64,000 nucleotides of DNA from Streptomyces sp. NBC_01353 (GTDB lineage Bacteria; Actinomycetota; Actinomycetes; Streptomycetales; Streptomycetaceae): assembly GCF_036237275.1 (NCBI RefSeq), contig NZ_CP108352.1, positions 992,001 through 1,056,000 of the forward strand. Reading direction: 5' to 3'. The position numbers and the translations under genes are program-made. Positions 26,412 to 34,355 of the stretch are shown here, piece after piece. Under the pieces are notes generated by a model. The model was not told the DNA's origin. It searched no databases and was given only the letters and a program-made list of their open reading frames with translations. Position 1 is the stretch's first letter, and each line of letters opens with the position of its first letter.

Positions 26412-26840
26412 GCATCAGGGCCACCGGGAGCTCGGGGCGGGTATCGCAGTGGGCGCACCCTCTCCATCAAGTCATCGCACCTGTCGAAAACCTGCACATC
26501 GTGCGCGTGACCTGGATGCGCCCCCTTCATTGCTCCTCGATTCGACCGATGGATCCCGTCCGTGTGGTGCGTCTCTGTCCGTTTGATACCCCGCACGCGA
26601 CGGGTCGCCCGGATCTGTTACTCGTTCCTGCGGAGAAGGTGTCACCGTTCGGTGAAATTAGCTGCACGGCTGCTGTCCGAGGTACACAACCACGTACGTG
26701 AGGGCGTCAACAGAATTGGCCGGGTAGCCCGTTCGCATGCTTGGATCACCGCGCTGCGGCAGTCGTGAAGTACGGCCGATCTTCGGTCTGCTGAATGGCC
26801 GCAGGAATGGAATCCCCCCAACAAATGAAGGGTGCGCATC
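26412..26840. promoter_or_regulatory. 429-bp upstream region of the exported-peptide gene
   Basis: No gene is supported here. Two short perfect palindromes stand out: TCACCG-TT-CGGTGA at 26642-26655 and CACGTACGTG at 26691-26700, both 140-200 bp ahead of the peptide start. They may be operators for regulated expression. The DNA is less GC-rich between about 26510 and 26830, as at a strong promoter. The functions are inferred. Confidence 0.35.
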
Positions 26841-27092
26841 ATGCGTAACGACCTTGAGACCCGCGAGATCGCCGACACCGAGCTGGACGCCGTTTCCGGT
26901 GGTCTCGTCAGCATCTCCGGCGGCGTCGCCGGCGCTGCGACCAGCGACGTCACCAACGTCCTGGGCGCCGTCACCTCCCTCCAGACCGTTCAGGGTGTCG
27001 AGGGCCTCGTCGCCGGCGTCCCCGGCCTGGCCTCCAACGTCACCGGCCTTTCGGTGAACACCTCCGCCGTCACCGGTCTCGCCGGTCTCTGA
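26841..27092 (+). CDS. double-glycine leader peptide, probable exported RiPP-like precursor
   Basis: An 83-residue precursor. Residues 1-21 (MRNDLETREIADTELDAVSGG) are a classic double-glycine leader (ELDxVSGG), the substrate for C39 peptidases. The predicted 62-residue core has no Cys, no aromatic, no Lys and no Arg, with only one Asp and one Glu. It is built from Val, Gly, Ala, Thr, Ser and Leu, with recurring VT(G/N) and GL steps. The ATG at 26841 sits 8 bases after GAAGGG; a GTG at 26832 is less likely. Codons are strongly those of highly expressed genes. Export genes follow. No modifying enzyme is near. It could be a bacteriocin or a surface/structural peptide; the charge-poor core argues against a typical cationic bacteriocin. 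Confidence 0.8.
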   Translation: MRNDLETREIADTELDAVSGGLVSISGGVAGAATSDVTNVLGAVTSLQTVQGVEGLVAGVPGLASNVTGLSVNTSAVTGLAGL

Positions 27093-27104
27093 GCGGAATA
27101 TCGC

Positions 27105-27143
27105 CCATGAACCCCGGAACCTGCCCGGTTCCGGGGTTCATGG
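27105..27143 (+). terminator. 17-bp hairpin between precursor and export genes
   Basis: Perfect 17-bp arms (27105-27121 and 27127-27143) flank a five-base loop, 12 bases after the precursor stop. There is no U-tract, as is common in high-GC actinomycetes. The position suggests partial termination or mRNA stabilisation, so that the peptide is made in excess over its transporters. Confidence 0.75.
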
Positions 27144-27189
27144 CCTCCCCCGTGCCGAACCGAAACAAATGCAGTTGAAGGAATAGTCC

Positions 27190-27996
27190 GTGCAGTTCCG
27201 CCAAAAGGCACTTTCCAAGCTGCAATCGCCCGAAGAACTCGACGTCCCCGTACGCTTCGCGCGCCCGCAGGGCCGCCTCGTACTGGTCGTCACGGTCGTC
27301 GTCATGGCGATCGCGAGTTTCTGGGCGCTCACCGGCACGGTGTCGTCCAAGCAGAGCGCGCCCGGCATCCTCACCCGCGCCGAGGGCAGTTACCTGCTGC
27401 AGAGCCCCGTCGCCGGACAGGTGACCGACGTCCTCGTCGAGGAGGGCACGTCCGTGTCCGCCGGGACGGCGCTCCTCACCGTCCGTACGGAGCAGGGCGA
27501 CCGGCCCGTGCGCGCGGTCGCCGACGGCCGGGTGACCACGCTGTTCGCCAGGATGGGTTCGGTCGTCACGACCGGCGCCGACGTGGCGACGGTGGAGCGG
27601 GTGACGCGTCCCGACGATCCGCTGGTGGCAATGCTCTACATGCCTGGCGACAGCGCGTCGACGATCCAGGTGGGAGCCTCGGTCGACCTGAGCGTCCAGT
27701 CCGCCCCCCGAAGCCGGTTCGGAGTGCTGCGCGGCCAGGTGAAGGCGGTGGGCCGCGCGCCCCAGACGCAGGCGCAGATCGGCAACTTCCTCGGCGACAG
27801 CGGGCTGGCCGCACAGTTCTCCCGGCAGGGCAACCCGATCGCGGTGCTCGTGACGCTGGAGCGCTCCGCCGCCACCAAGTCCGGCTACACCTGGTCCTCC
27901 ACGGACGGACCCCCGAACGCCATCGACTCCGGTACGCCGGTCACCGGCGCCGTCCATCTGTCCGCGCAGCGCCCCGTCGACTGGCTGCTGCCGTGA
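27190..27996 (+). CDS. HlyD-like NHLP-type secretion protein
   Basis: A 268-residue membrane-fusion/adaptor protein. One N-terminal membrane span (about residues 35-55, LVLVVTVVVMAIASFWALTG) is followed by a biotinyl-lipoyl-like hairpin (AEGSYLLQSPVAGQVTDVLV, then VADGRVTTLFARMGSVV). Members with this layout are the secretion proteins of NHLP (nitrile-hydratase leader peptide) bacteriocin export systems. The start is GTG 27190 after GAAGGA. Its GTGA overlap with the next gene shows tight coupling to the C39 exporter. It probably links the ABC exporters to the outer face of the cell. Confidence 0.82.
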   Translation: MQFRQKALSKLQSPEELDVPVRFARPQGRLVLVVTVVVMAIASFWALTGTVSSKQSAPGILTRAEGSYLLQSPVAGQVTDVLVEEGTSVSAGTALLTVRTEQGDRPVRAVADGRVTTLFARMGSVVTTGADVATVERVTRPDDPLVAMLYMPGDSASTIQVGASVDLSVQSAPRSRFGVLRGQVKAVGRAPQTQAQIGNFLGDSGLAAQFSRQGNPIAVLVTLERSAATKSGYTWSSTDGPPNAIDSGTPVTGAVHLSAQRPVDWLLP

Positions 27997-30269
27997 GCGC
28001 CCGCAGGGAGGCGTCCCAGGAGTCCGCCGGGAGCCGCGCCCGCTCGCGGTCGCGCTCCTCGCCCCGCCGGCTCCCGCCCGCCGAGCGCCGTCGCCGTCCC
28101 GCCCCCAAGGGCAGGAAGCCCCGGACCGTCCGTACCCCCACCGTGCTCCAGATGGAGGCCGTGGAGTGCGGCGCCGCCGCCCTCGCCATGGTGCTCGGCC
28201 ACTTCGCTCGCTTCGTGCCCCTGGAGGAGCTGCGCATCGCCTGCGGCGTCTCCCGCGACGGCTCCCGGGCGAGCAACCTCCTGAAGGCGGCGCGCGGTTA
28301 CGGGCTCCAGGCCAAGGGGATGCAGATGGACCTGGCCGCGCTGGCCGAGGTCAGCGCCCCGGCGATCCTCTTCTGGGAGTTCAACCACTACGTCGTCTAC
28401 GACGGCATGGGCCGACGCTTCGGCCGCAGGGGCGTGTACGTCAACGACCCCGGCAAGGGCCGCCGGTTCGTCCCCATGGACGAGTTCGACACCAGCTTCA
28501 CCGGCATCGTGCTCACCTTCGAGCCCGGCGCCGGCTTCCGCCGCGGCGGGCGCAAGCCGGGCGTCATGAGCGCCATGCCCGCCCGCCTGCGCGGCACGGC
28601 GGGCACGATGGCCGCCGCCGTGATCTCCAGCCTCCTGCTGGTGGCCGTCGGCGCGTGGGTGCCCGCCCTGAGCCGTACGTACATCGACATGTTCCTCATC
28701 GGGAGCCAGACCTCGCTGCTGGGCGTGCTCTTCGTGGCGATGGCGACCACCCTCGTCCTCACCGCGACGCTCACCGCGGTGCAGCAGGCCAATCTGCTGC
28801 GCGGGCGGATCATCTCCTCGACCCTGGGCAGCGCCCGCTTCCTCCGGCACCTGCTCAGACTTCCCATCAGCTTCTACTCCCAGCGCAACCCGGCCGACCT
28901 GGTGCAGCGCCTGCAGTCCAACGACGCGGTCGCCGAGACCCTCGCACGCGACCTGGCCGCGGCGGGCGTGGACGCCGTCGTCGTGTTGCTCTACGCGGTG
29001 CTGCTGTGGACGTACGACCCGCAGCTCACGGTCGTCGGCGTGCTGATCGCCCTGCTCAACGTCGTGGCCATGCGGGTCGTGATCCACCTGCGGGCCACCA
29101 ACACCCAGAAGCTGCGGGCCGAGAGCGCCCGGCTGACCAACACCTCGTACAGCGGTCTCCAGCTCATCGAGACGATGAAGGCCACCGGCGGCGAGAACGG
29201 CTTCTTCCGCCGCTGGGCGGGGCAGCACGCGATCACGCTCGACGTCCAGCAGCGGCTCGGTATGCCCAGCGCGTGGCTGGCGGTCGTCGCCCCCACCCTG
29301 GCCGCGCTCAACAGCGCGCTGATCCTGATGATCGGCGGTCTGCGGGCGGTGGAGGGCCATCTCTCCGTCGGTCTGCTCGTCGCCTTCCAGGCCCTGGTGA
29401 CCAGCTTCACCGCGCCGATCACCCGTCTCAACGGCGTGGCCGGCCGCATCCAGGACTTCGCCGCCGACGTCGCCCGCCTCAAGGACGTGGAGAACTTCCC
29501 CGTCGATCCGCTCTACACACGGCGCGAGCCGGCCGCCCGCACCCGCCGGCTCAAGGGTCATGTGGAGCTGGACGACATCACCTTCGGCTACAGCCCGCTG
29601 GACGCCCCGCTGTTGAAGGGCTTCTCGCTCTCGGTCGGCCCCGGTCAGCAGGTCGCGCTGGTCGGCGGCTCCGGCAGCGGCAAGTCCACCGTCTCCCGGC
29701 TGATATCCGGCCTCTACGCCCCCTGGGAGGGCGCCATCCGCATCGACGGGATGCGGCTGGAGGACATCCCGCGCAGCGCGCTCGCCGCCTCCGTCTCCTT
29801 CGTGGACCAGGACGTCTTCCTCTTCGAGGGCACCGTCCGCGACAACATCGCGCTGTGGGACCCCTCCGTCCCGGACGAGGCCGTGGTCGCCGCCCTGGAG
29901 GACGCCGCCGTGTACGACGTGGTCGCCCGGCGTCCCGGCGGCATCCACAGCCGCGTGGAGCAGGACGGCCGCAACTTCTCCGGCGGCCAGCGCCAGCGTC
30001 TGGAGATCGCCAGGGCGCTCGTGCGCCGGCCGAGCATCATGGTCCTCGACGAGGTGACCAGCGCCCTCGACGCGGCGACCGAGCAGCTCATCATCGACAA
30101 CCTGCGGCGCCGCGGCTGCGCCTGCGTGGTCATCGCGCACCGGCTGAGCACGGTGCGCGACAGCGACGAGATCGTCGTGCTCGACCGCGGCACGGTCGTG
30201 GAGCGCGGACGGCACGAGTATCTGGTCGCGGCGCAGGGCCCGTACGCCGAACTGGTCAAGGAGCACTGA
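27993..30269 (+). CDS. NHLP-type ABC exporter with C39 peptidase domain
   Basis: A 758-residue peptidase/permease/ATPase. The N-terminal C39 cysteine-peptidase domain has the catalytic residues C59 (QMEAVECGAA), H132 (FNHYVVYDG) and D152 (NDPGKG). It is expected to cut the precursor after Gly-Gly on the cytoplasmic side. The transmembrane domain (about residues 200-480) is followed by an ABC ATPase with Walker A GGSGSGKST near residue 557, signature FSGGQRQ and Walker B MVLDEVTSALD. The GTG start overlaps the HlyD stop. With its complete active site, this is the processing exporter for the peptide at 26841. Confidence 0.92.
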   Translation: MSARREASQESAGSRARSRSRSSPRRLPPAERRRRPAPKGRKPRTVRTPTVLQMEAVECGAAALAMVLGHFARFVPLEELRIACGVSRDGSRASNLLKAARGYGLQAKGMQMDLAALAEVSAPAILFWEFNHYVVYDGMGRRFGRRGVYVNDPGKGRRFVPMDEFDTSFTGIVLTFEPGAGFRRGGRKPGVMSAMPARLRGTAGTMAAAVISSLLLVAVGAWVPALSRTYIDMFLIGSQTSLLGVLFVAMATTLVLTATLTAVQQANLLRGRIISSTLGSARFLRHLLRLPISFYSQRNPADLVQRLQSNDAVAETLARDLAAAGVDAVVVLLYAVLLWTYDPQLTVVGVLIALLNVVAMRVVIHLRATNTQKLRAESARLTNTSYSGLQLIETMKATGGENGFFRRWAGQHAITLDVQQRLGMPSAWLAVVAPTLAALNSALILMIGGLRAVEGHLSVGLLVAFQALVTSFTAPITRLNGVAGRIQDFAADVARLKDVENFPVDPLYTRREPAARTRRLKGHVELDDITFGYSPLDAPLLKGFSLSVGPGQQVALVGGSGSGKSTVSRLISGLYAPWEGAIRIDGMRLEDIPRSALAASVSFVDQDVFLFEGTVRDNIALWDPSVPDEAVVAALEDAAVYDVVARRPGGIHSRVEQDGRNFSGGQRQRLEIARALVRRPSIMVLDEVTSALDAATEQLIIDNLRRRGCACVVIAHRLSTVRDSDEIVVLDRGTVVERGRHEYLVAAQGPYAELVKEH

Positions 30270-30270
30270 G

Positions 30271-33200
30271 GTGACGTTCCCTCACCAGCCCACGGTCCAC
30301 GACCCCCACGCCGCGGTGCACGGCCACGGCCAGGACGCGGTGGCCGGCGGCCCCGACGCGACAGCCACCGGCCGGCAACCGGCGGTCGTCACCGACGGGC
30401 AGCACGCCGGCGTCGTGCACGACCCGGTCGTCGCGGCGCTCGGCGGGCTGGGTTCCGCGGTCGACTGCACCGGGATGCGCAGCATCTCCCTCGAAGGCCC
30501 GCACGTGCTGTGGCTCCTCGTCGACGGCGCCATGGACCTGTTCGCCGTCGACAGCGCCCAGCTCGGCCCCTGGCACTTCCTGGGCCGACTGGAGGCGGGC
30601 ACCCTGCTGCTCGGTCCGGTCGAGGGCCCCGAGCACACCCTGATCGGCCGCCCCCTGCAGGGCTGCCTGCTGCGCCGTGTCGAGCTGAGGGAGCTGTCGT
30701 TCCCGGCCGGCCAGTGGGCGGCGAATCAGTGGTCTGGCGAGCAGATCCAGTACGGCGCCGTCGAGCCCCGGTTGAGCCCGTTGGAGCACGCCTTCGCGCT
30801 CGGTGTCGGCCGTGGTCTGCGCGTGCTCTACCAGGCACCGCTGGGCGGCCCCGCCACCCCCACCGGCCAGGTCGGGGCGGACGACGACATCCTCTGGATG
30901 CAGATCGCCCCCGGCAGCGTGCAGTACGGCGCGGCGTACGAGGGATACGGAGGGGACGGAGGGTACGGAGGGGATACTGTCGGCACCCTCCTCGTCGACC
31001 AGGCGATGTGGCACGGCATGGTCGACCAGCAGTACCGGCTGCTGTACGCCCTGGACACCTGGATCGAGCAGCTCGAGCGCGCCCACGAGGACCGTACGGC
31101 TGCAGGTATCCAGGCCGGCGAGGCCGCCCGTACGCAGGCGGACCAGGCGCTCCTCGACTCCATCGGCCGCTCCGGCGGCGCCTCCGGCAAGGGCGCGCGC
31201 GGTCGCGCCGGCGACGACGCGACCTACGCCGTCTGCCGGCTGGTCGCCGACGAAGCACGTATCACCCTGTCCGAACCCACCGAGGCGGGCGCCGTCTCCG
31301 CCCGTCTCGACCCGGTCGAGCGCATCGCGCTCGCCTCGCGGATCCGCACCCGTGCCATCAAGCTCAGCGGCAAGTGGTGGCAGGAGTACGGCGGACCCCT
31401 GGTCGGATACCGCGAGGAGGACGCGACCCCGGTCGCCCTGCTCTGGCGGCGCGGCCGGTACGAGGCCGTCGACCCGGCCACCGGCGAGCGGGAGCGCATC
31501 GGCAGGGACAACGAGGAGTACTTCGAAGCGCGCGCCGTCATGCTCTACCGCCCCTTGCCCGACCGGCCGCTGGGCCTGCCGTCGCTCCTGCGCTTCAGTG
31601 TGCGGGGCACCCGCACGGAGCTGCGGAGCCTTCTGCTGGGCGGGCTCGTCGCGGTCGGCCTGGGGTCGCTGGTGCCCATCGCCACCGGCAAGGTGCTCGG
31701 CGAGTACGTACCCAACGCCGAGAACGGCCTGATCGTGCAGACCGCGCTGGCGATCCTCGCGACCAGCGTCGTGTCCGCCGCGTTCATGCTGATGCAGAAC
31801 GTCTCGATCCTGCGGATGGAGGGCCGGATCGAGGCCACCTTGCAGCCCGCGGTGTGGGACCGGCTGCTGCGGCTGCCGACGAGGTTCTTCGCGGGCCGTT
31901 CCACCGGTGAACTGGCCAGTGCGGCGATGGGCATCAGCGCCATCCGCCGGGTGGTCTCCGGCATCGGTCCGGTCGTCGTCCAGGCGGGCACCGTCGGCAC
32001 GATGAACCTGGTGCTGCTGCTCGTCTACAGCGTGCCGCTCGCGCTGGCCGCGCTCGCCATGCTGCTCGTCATCGCTGCCGTGTTCCTGAGCCTGGGGTTG
32101 TGGCAGTTGCGCTACCAGCGGCAGCTGATCAAGATCGGCAACAAGCTCAACAACCAGGCGTTCCAGACCTTGCGCGGCCTGCCCAAGCTGCGGGTGGCCG
32201 CGGCCGAGAGCTTCGCCTACGCCGCGTGGGCCGACGAGTTCGCCCGCACCCGCGAGCTGCAGCAGAAGGTCGGCCGCCTGAAGAACGTCGTCGCCGTCCT
32301 CAACGCGGTCTGTCTGCCGCTGTGCACCCTCGTGATGTTCATGCTGCTGGCCGGACCGGCCCGGGGTTCCATGTCCGCGAGCGAGTTCCTCACCTTCAGC
32401 ACCGCCGTGACGATGATGCTGTCCTCGGTCACGCAGCTGACCGGCGCGCTCCTGTCGGCCGCCGCCGTGCAGCCGATGTTCGAGCAGGTCAAGCCGGTCT
32501 TCCGGGAGACCCCCGAGGTACGCGGCTCCAGCACCCCGCCGGGCGAGCTGAGCGGTGCCATGGAGGCGCAGAACCTCTCCTACCGGTACTCCGACGACGG
32601 CCCCCTCGTCCTCGACGAAGTCAGTTTCCAGGTACGGCCGGGCGAGTTCGTCGCCGTCGTCGGGGCGAGCGGCTGCGGCAAGTCGACGCTCCTGCGGCTG
32701 CTCATCGGCTTCGACAAGCCGATGTCCGGCAGCGTGCGGTACGACGGTCAGGACCTGGCGGCACTCGACCAGGCGGCCGTGCGCCGCCAGTGCGGGGTCG
32801 TCCTGCAGAACGCCCAGCCCTTCTCGGGCTCGATCCTCGACTGCATCTGCGGCACGGAGCCGTTCCCGCTCGAGGACGTCTGGGCGGCGGCCGCGATGGC
32901 GGGGCTGGCCGAGGACATCAAGGCCATGCCGATGGGGATGCACACCATGCTGTCCGACGGCGGGGGCACCATCTCGGGCGGGCAGCGTCAGCGGCTGATG
33001 ATCGCCCAGGCCCTCATCCGCAGGCCCCGCGTCCTCTTCTTCGACGAGGCCACCAGCGCGCTGGACAACGAGGCCCAGCGGGTGGTGATCGAGTCCACCC
33101 GCGCCCTGAAAGCGACCCGTGTCGTGATCGCCCACCGGCTGTCCACGATCATGGACGCCGACCGTGTGATCGCCATGGCGGACGGCCGGATCGTCCAGCA

Positions 33201-33273
33201 GGGCACCCCCGCCGAACTGCTCGCCGACACGGGCGGCCTGTTCCACGAGCTGGTCCGCCGCCAGCTGCGCTGA
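30271..33273 (+). CDS. second NHLP-type ABC exporter, permease/ATPase without peptidase
   Basis: A 1000-residue permease-ATPase. The first 430 residues carry no C39 domain. They start with a His/Ala-rich head and a cupin/cyclic-nucleotide-like segment (GPHVLWLLVDGAMDLFAVD), a feature of the second NHLP exporter subunit. Near residue 230 there is a short Tyr-Gly-Gly-Asp repeat. Transmembrane helices follow (about 445-730), then an ABC ATPase with Walker A GASGCGKST, signature ISGGQRQRL and Walker B VLFFDEATSALD. The GTG at 30271 is one base after the previous stop. It probably pairs with the C39 exporter as a heterodimer. Confidence 0.9.
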   Translation: MTFPHQPTVHDPHAAVHGHGQDAVAGGPDATATGRQPAVVTDGQHAGVVHDPVVAALGGLGSAVDCTGMRSISLEGPHVLWLLVDGAMDLFAVDSAQLGPWHFLGRLEAGTLLLGPVEGPEHTLIGRPLQGCLLRRVELRELSFPAGQWAANQWSGEQIQYGAVEPRLSPLEHAFALGVGRGLRVLYQAPLGGPATPTGQVGADDDILWMQIAPGSVQYGAAYEGYGGDGGYGGDTVGTLLVDQAMWHGMVDQQYRLLYALDTWIEQLERAHEDRTAAGIQAGEAARTQADQALLDSIGRSGGASGKGARGRAGDDATYAVCRLVADEARITLSEPTEAGAVSARLDPVERIALASRIRTRAIKLSGKWWQEYGGPLVGYREEDATPVALLWRRGRYEAVDPATGERERIGRDNEEYFEARAVMLYRPLPDRPLGLPSLLRFSVRGTRTELRSLLLGGLVAVGLGSLVPIATGKVLGEYVPNAENGLIVQTALAILATSVVSAAFMLMQNVSILRMEGRIEATLQPAVWDRLLRLPTRFFAGRSTGELASAAMGISAIRRVVSGIGPVVVQAGTVGTMNLVLLLVYSVPLALAALAMLLVIAAVFLSLGLWQLRYQRQLIKIGNKLNNQAFQTLRGLPKLRVAAAESFAYAAWADEFARTRELQQKVGRLKNVVAVLNAVCLPLCTLVMFMLLAGPARGSMSASEFLTFSTAVTMMLSSVTQLTGALLSAAAVQPMFEQVKPVFRETPEVRGSSTPPGELSGAMEAQNLSYRYSDDGPLVLDEVSFQVRPGEFVAVVGASGCGKSTLLRLLIGFDKPMSGSVRYDGQDLAALDQAAVRRQCGVVLQNAQPFSGSILDCICGTEPFPLEDVWAAAAMAGLAEDIKAMPMGMHTMLSDGGGTISGGQRQRLMIAQALIRRPRVLFFDEATSALDNEAQRVVIESTRALKATRVVIAHRLSTIMDADRVIAMADGRIVQQGTPAELLADTGGLFHELVRRQLR

Positions 33274-33392
33274 CCGGGCCCGGCCCTGGGGCCGCCCGCG
33301 CCCTCGGCCGGTGACCGGGGGCGTACGACATGCCACTCCCCAAATTCGGACATATCGTTCGTTTCATTGGCCTGTTCCCCCTGGAGGCACGA

Positions 33393-33881
33393 GTGTCTGA
33401 GCTCATCGTCATCGGATACGACGACCCGGAAGTGGCCCAGAACGCCTTCGCGACGGTCCAGGACCTCCAGCGCGACTACGTGGTCCATCTGAACGGCCTC
33501 GCGGTGGTCTCCGTGGACGCGGACGGCGATACGCACGTGGACACGACGAGCCGCATCGTGGGCGCTTCGGTCACGTCCGGAGCGGTGTGGGGCGCGATCT
33601 TCGGCCTGCTGTTCCTGCTGCCCGGGGTCGGACTGCTGACCGGCGCGGCGGTCGGCGGGCTGATCGGCAAGCTCAGCAAGTCCGGTCTCGACGACCAGTT
33701 CCGGCAGCAGGTGCAGAACCTGCTCAAGCCGGGTTCGGCGGCCGTGGTGATCATGTCGTCGAAGCTCACGGACGACAAGTTCACGGTGGCCATGCAGCCG
33801 CACGGCGGCACGGTCCTGAAGACCTCGCTGAGCGACGCGGACGAGAAGGAACTGGCCGAGCAGCTCGCCGGCCCCCAGTAG
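33393..33881 (+). CDS. DUF1269 membrane-associated protein
   Basis: A 162-residue protein of the DUF1269 family: the start of the domain (ELIVIGYDDPEVAQNAFATV), then a Gly-rich hydrophobic hairpin (VTSGAVWGAIFGLLFLLPGV to AVGGLIGKL), and a C-terminal part with SAAVVIMSSKLTDDKF. No biochemical function is known. GTG 33393 follows GGAGG at ideal spacing; an in-frame ATG at 33330 would add a run with no family match. It lies 119 bp after the exporter and is probably unrelated to it. Confidence 0.85.
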   Translation: MSELIVIGYDDPEVAQNAFATVQDLQRDYVVHLNGLAVVSVDADGDTHVDTTSRIVGASVTSGAVWGAIFGLLFLLPGVGLLTGAAVGGLIGKLSKSGLDDQFRQQVQNLLKPGSAAVVIMSSKLTDDKFTVAMQPHGGTVLKTSLSDADEKELAEQLAGPQ

Positions 33882-33948
33882 CAGTCACCCATCCTCCGGA
33901 AGAGGAGGATGCCCCAGGCCCGCCGGAACGGTGGCCTAGAGTTCCCCC

Positions 33949-34347
33949 GTGCCGTCGTACAGCATTGGGCAGGCAGCGCAGCTGCTCGGAGTGAGTTCTG
34001 AGACCGTTCGCCGGTGGGCCGACGGTGGGCGGTTGCGTGTGGATCGGGACGGTGCGGGCAACCGGGTGATCGACGGGGTGAGTCTGGCCGCCTTCGCCAA
34101 GGAGCGGGGCTCCGGGGTGTACGCGGTGGCGGACGACGAGGTCTCCACGTCCGTGCGCAACTCGTTCGTGGGGATCGTGACCTCGGTCCGGGTCGACGAT
34201 GTGGCCGCGCTCGTGGAGATCCAGTCCGGTCCGCATCGGCTGGTCTCGCTCGTGACCCGGGAGTCCGTCGAGGAGCTCGATCTCGCCGTCGGGATCACCG
34301 TCACCGCGCGGGTGAAGTCGACGAACGTCCACGTCGATCTGCGCTGA
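33949..34347 (+). CDS. HTH-TOBE protein (molybdate/tungstate-binding type)
   Basis: A 132-residue protein. An N-terminal MerR/excisionase-like helix-turn-helix (YSIGQAAQLLGVSSETVRRW) is joined to one TOBE/Mop domain (SVRNSFVGIVTSVRVDDV to GITVTARVKSTNVHVDL). The pair is typical of small molybdate-responsive proteins in actinobacteria. Mop domains bind molybdate between subunits, so it may act as a sensor or store. The start is GTG 33949. With two Mo enzymes and fdhD in the window a regulatory tie is possible, but distance and the lack of modABC here make that a guess. Confidence 0.82.
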   Translation: MPSYSIGQAAQLLGVSSETVRRWADGGRLRVDRDGAGNRVIDGVSLAAFAKERGSGVYAVADDEVSTSVRNSFVGIVTSVRVDDVAALVEIQSGPHRLVSLVTRESVEELDLAVGITVTARVKSTNVHVDLR

Positions 34348-34355
34348 CCGCGCCA

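Noticed and set aside
26562-26768. An Arg-rich 68-codon frame ahead of the peptide gene
   Set aside because: Composition and lack of a ribosome-binding site point to chance; it does not look like a second precursor.
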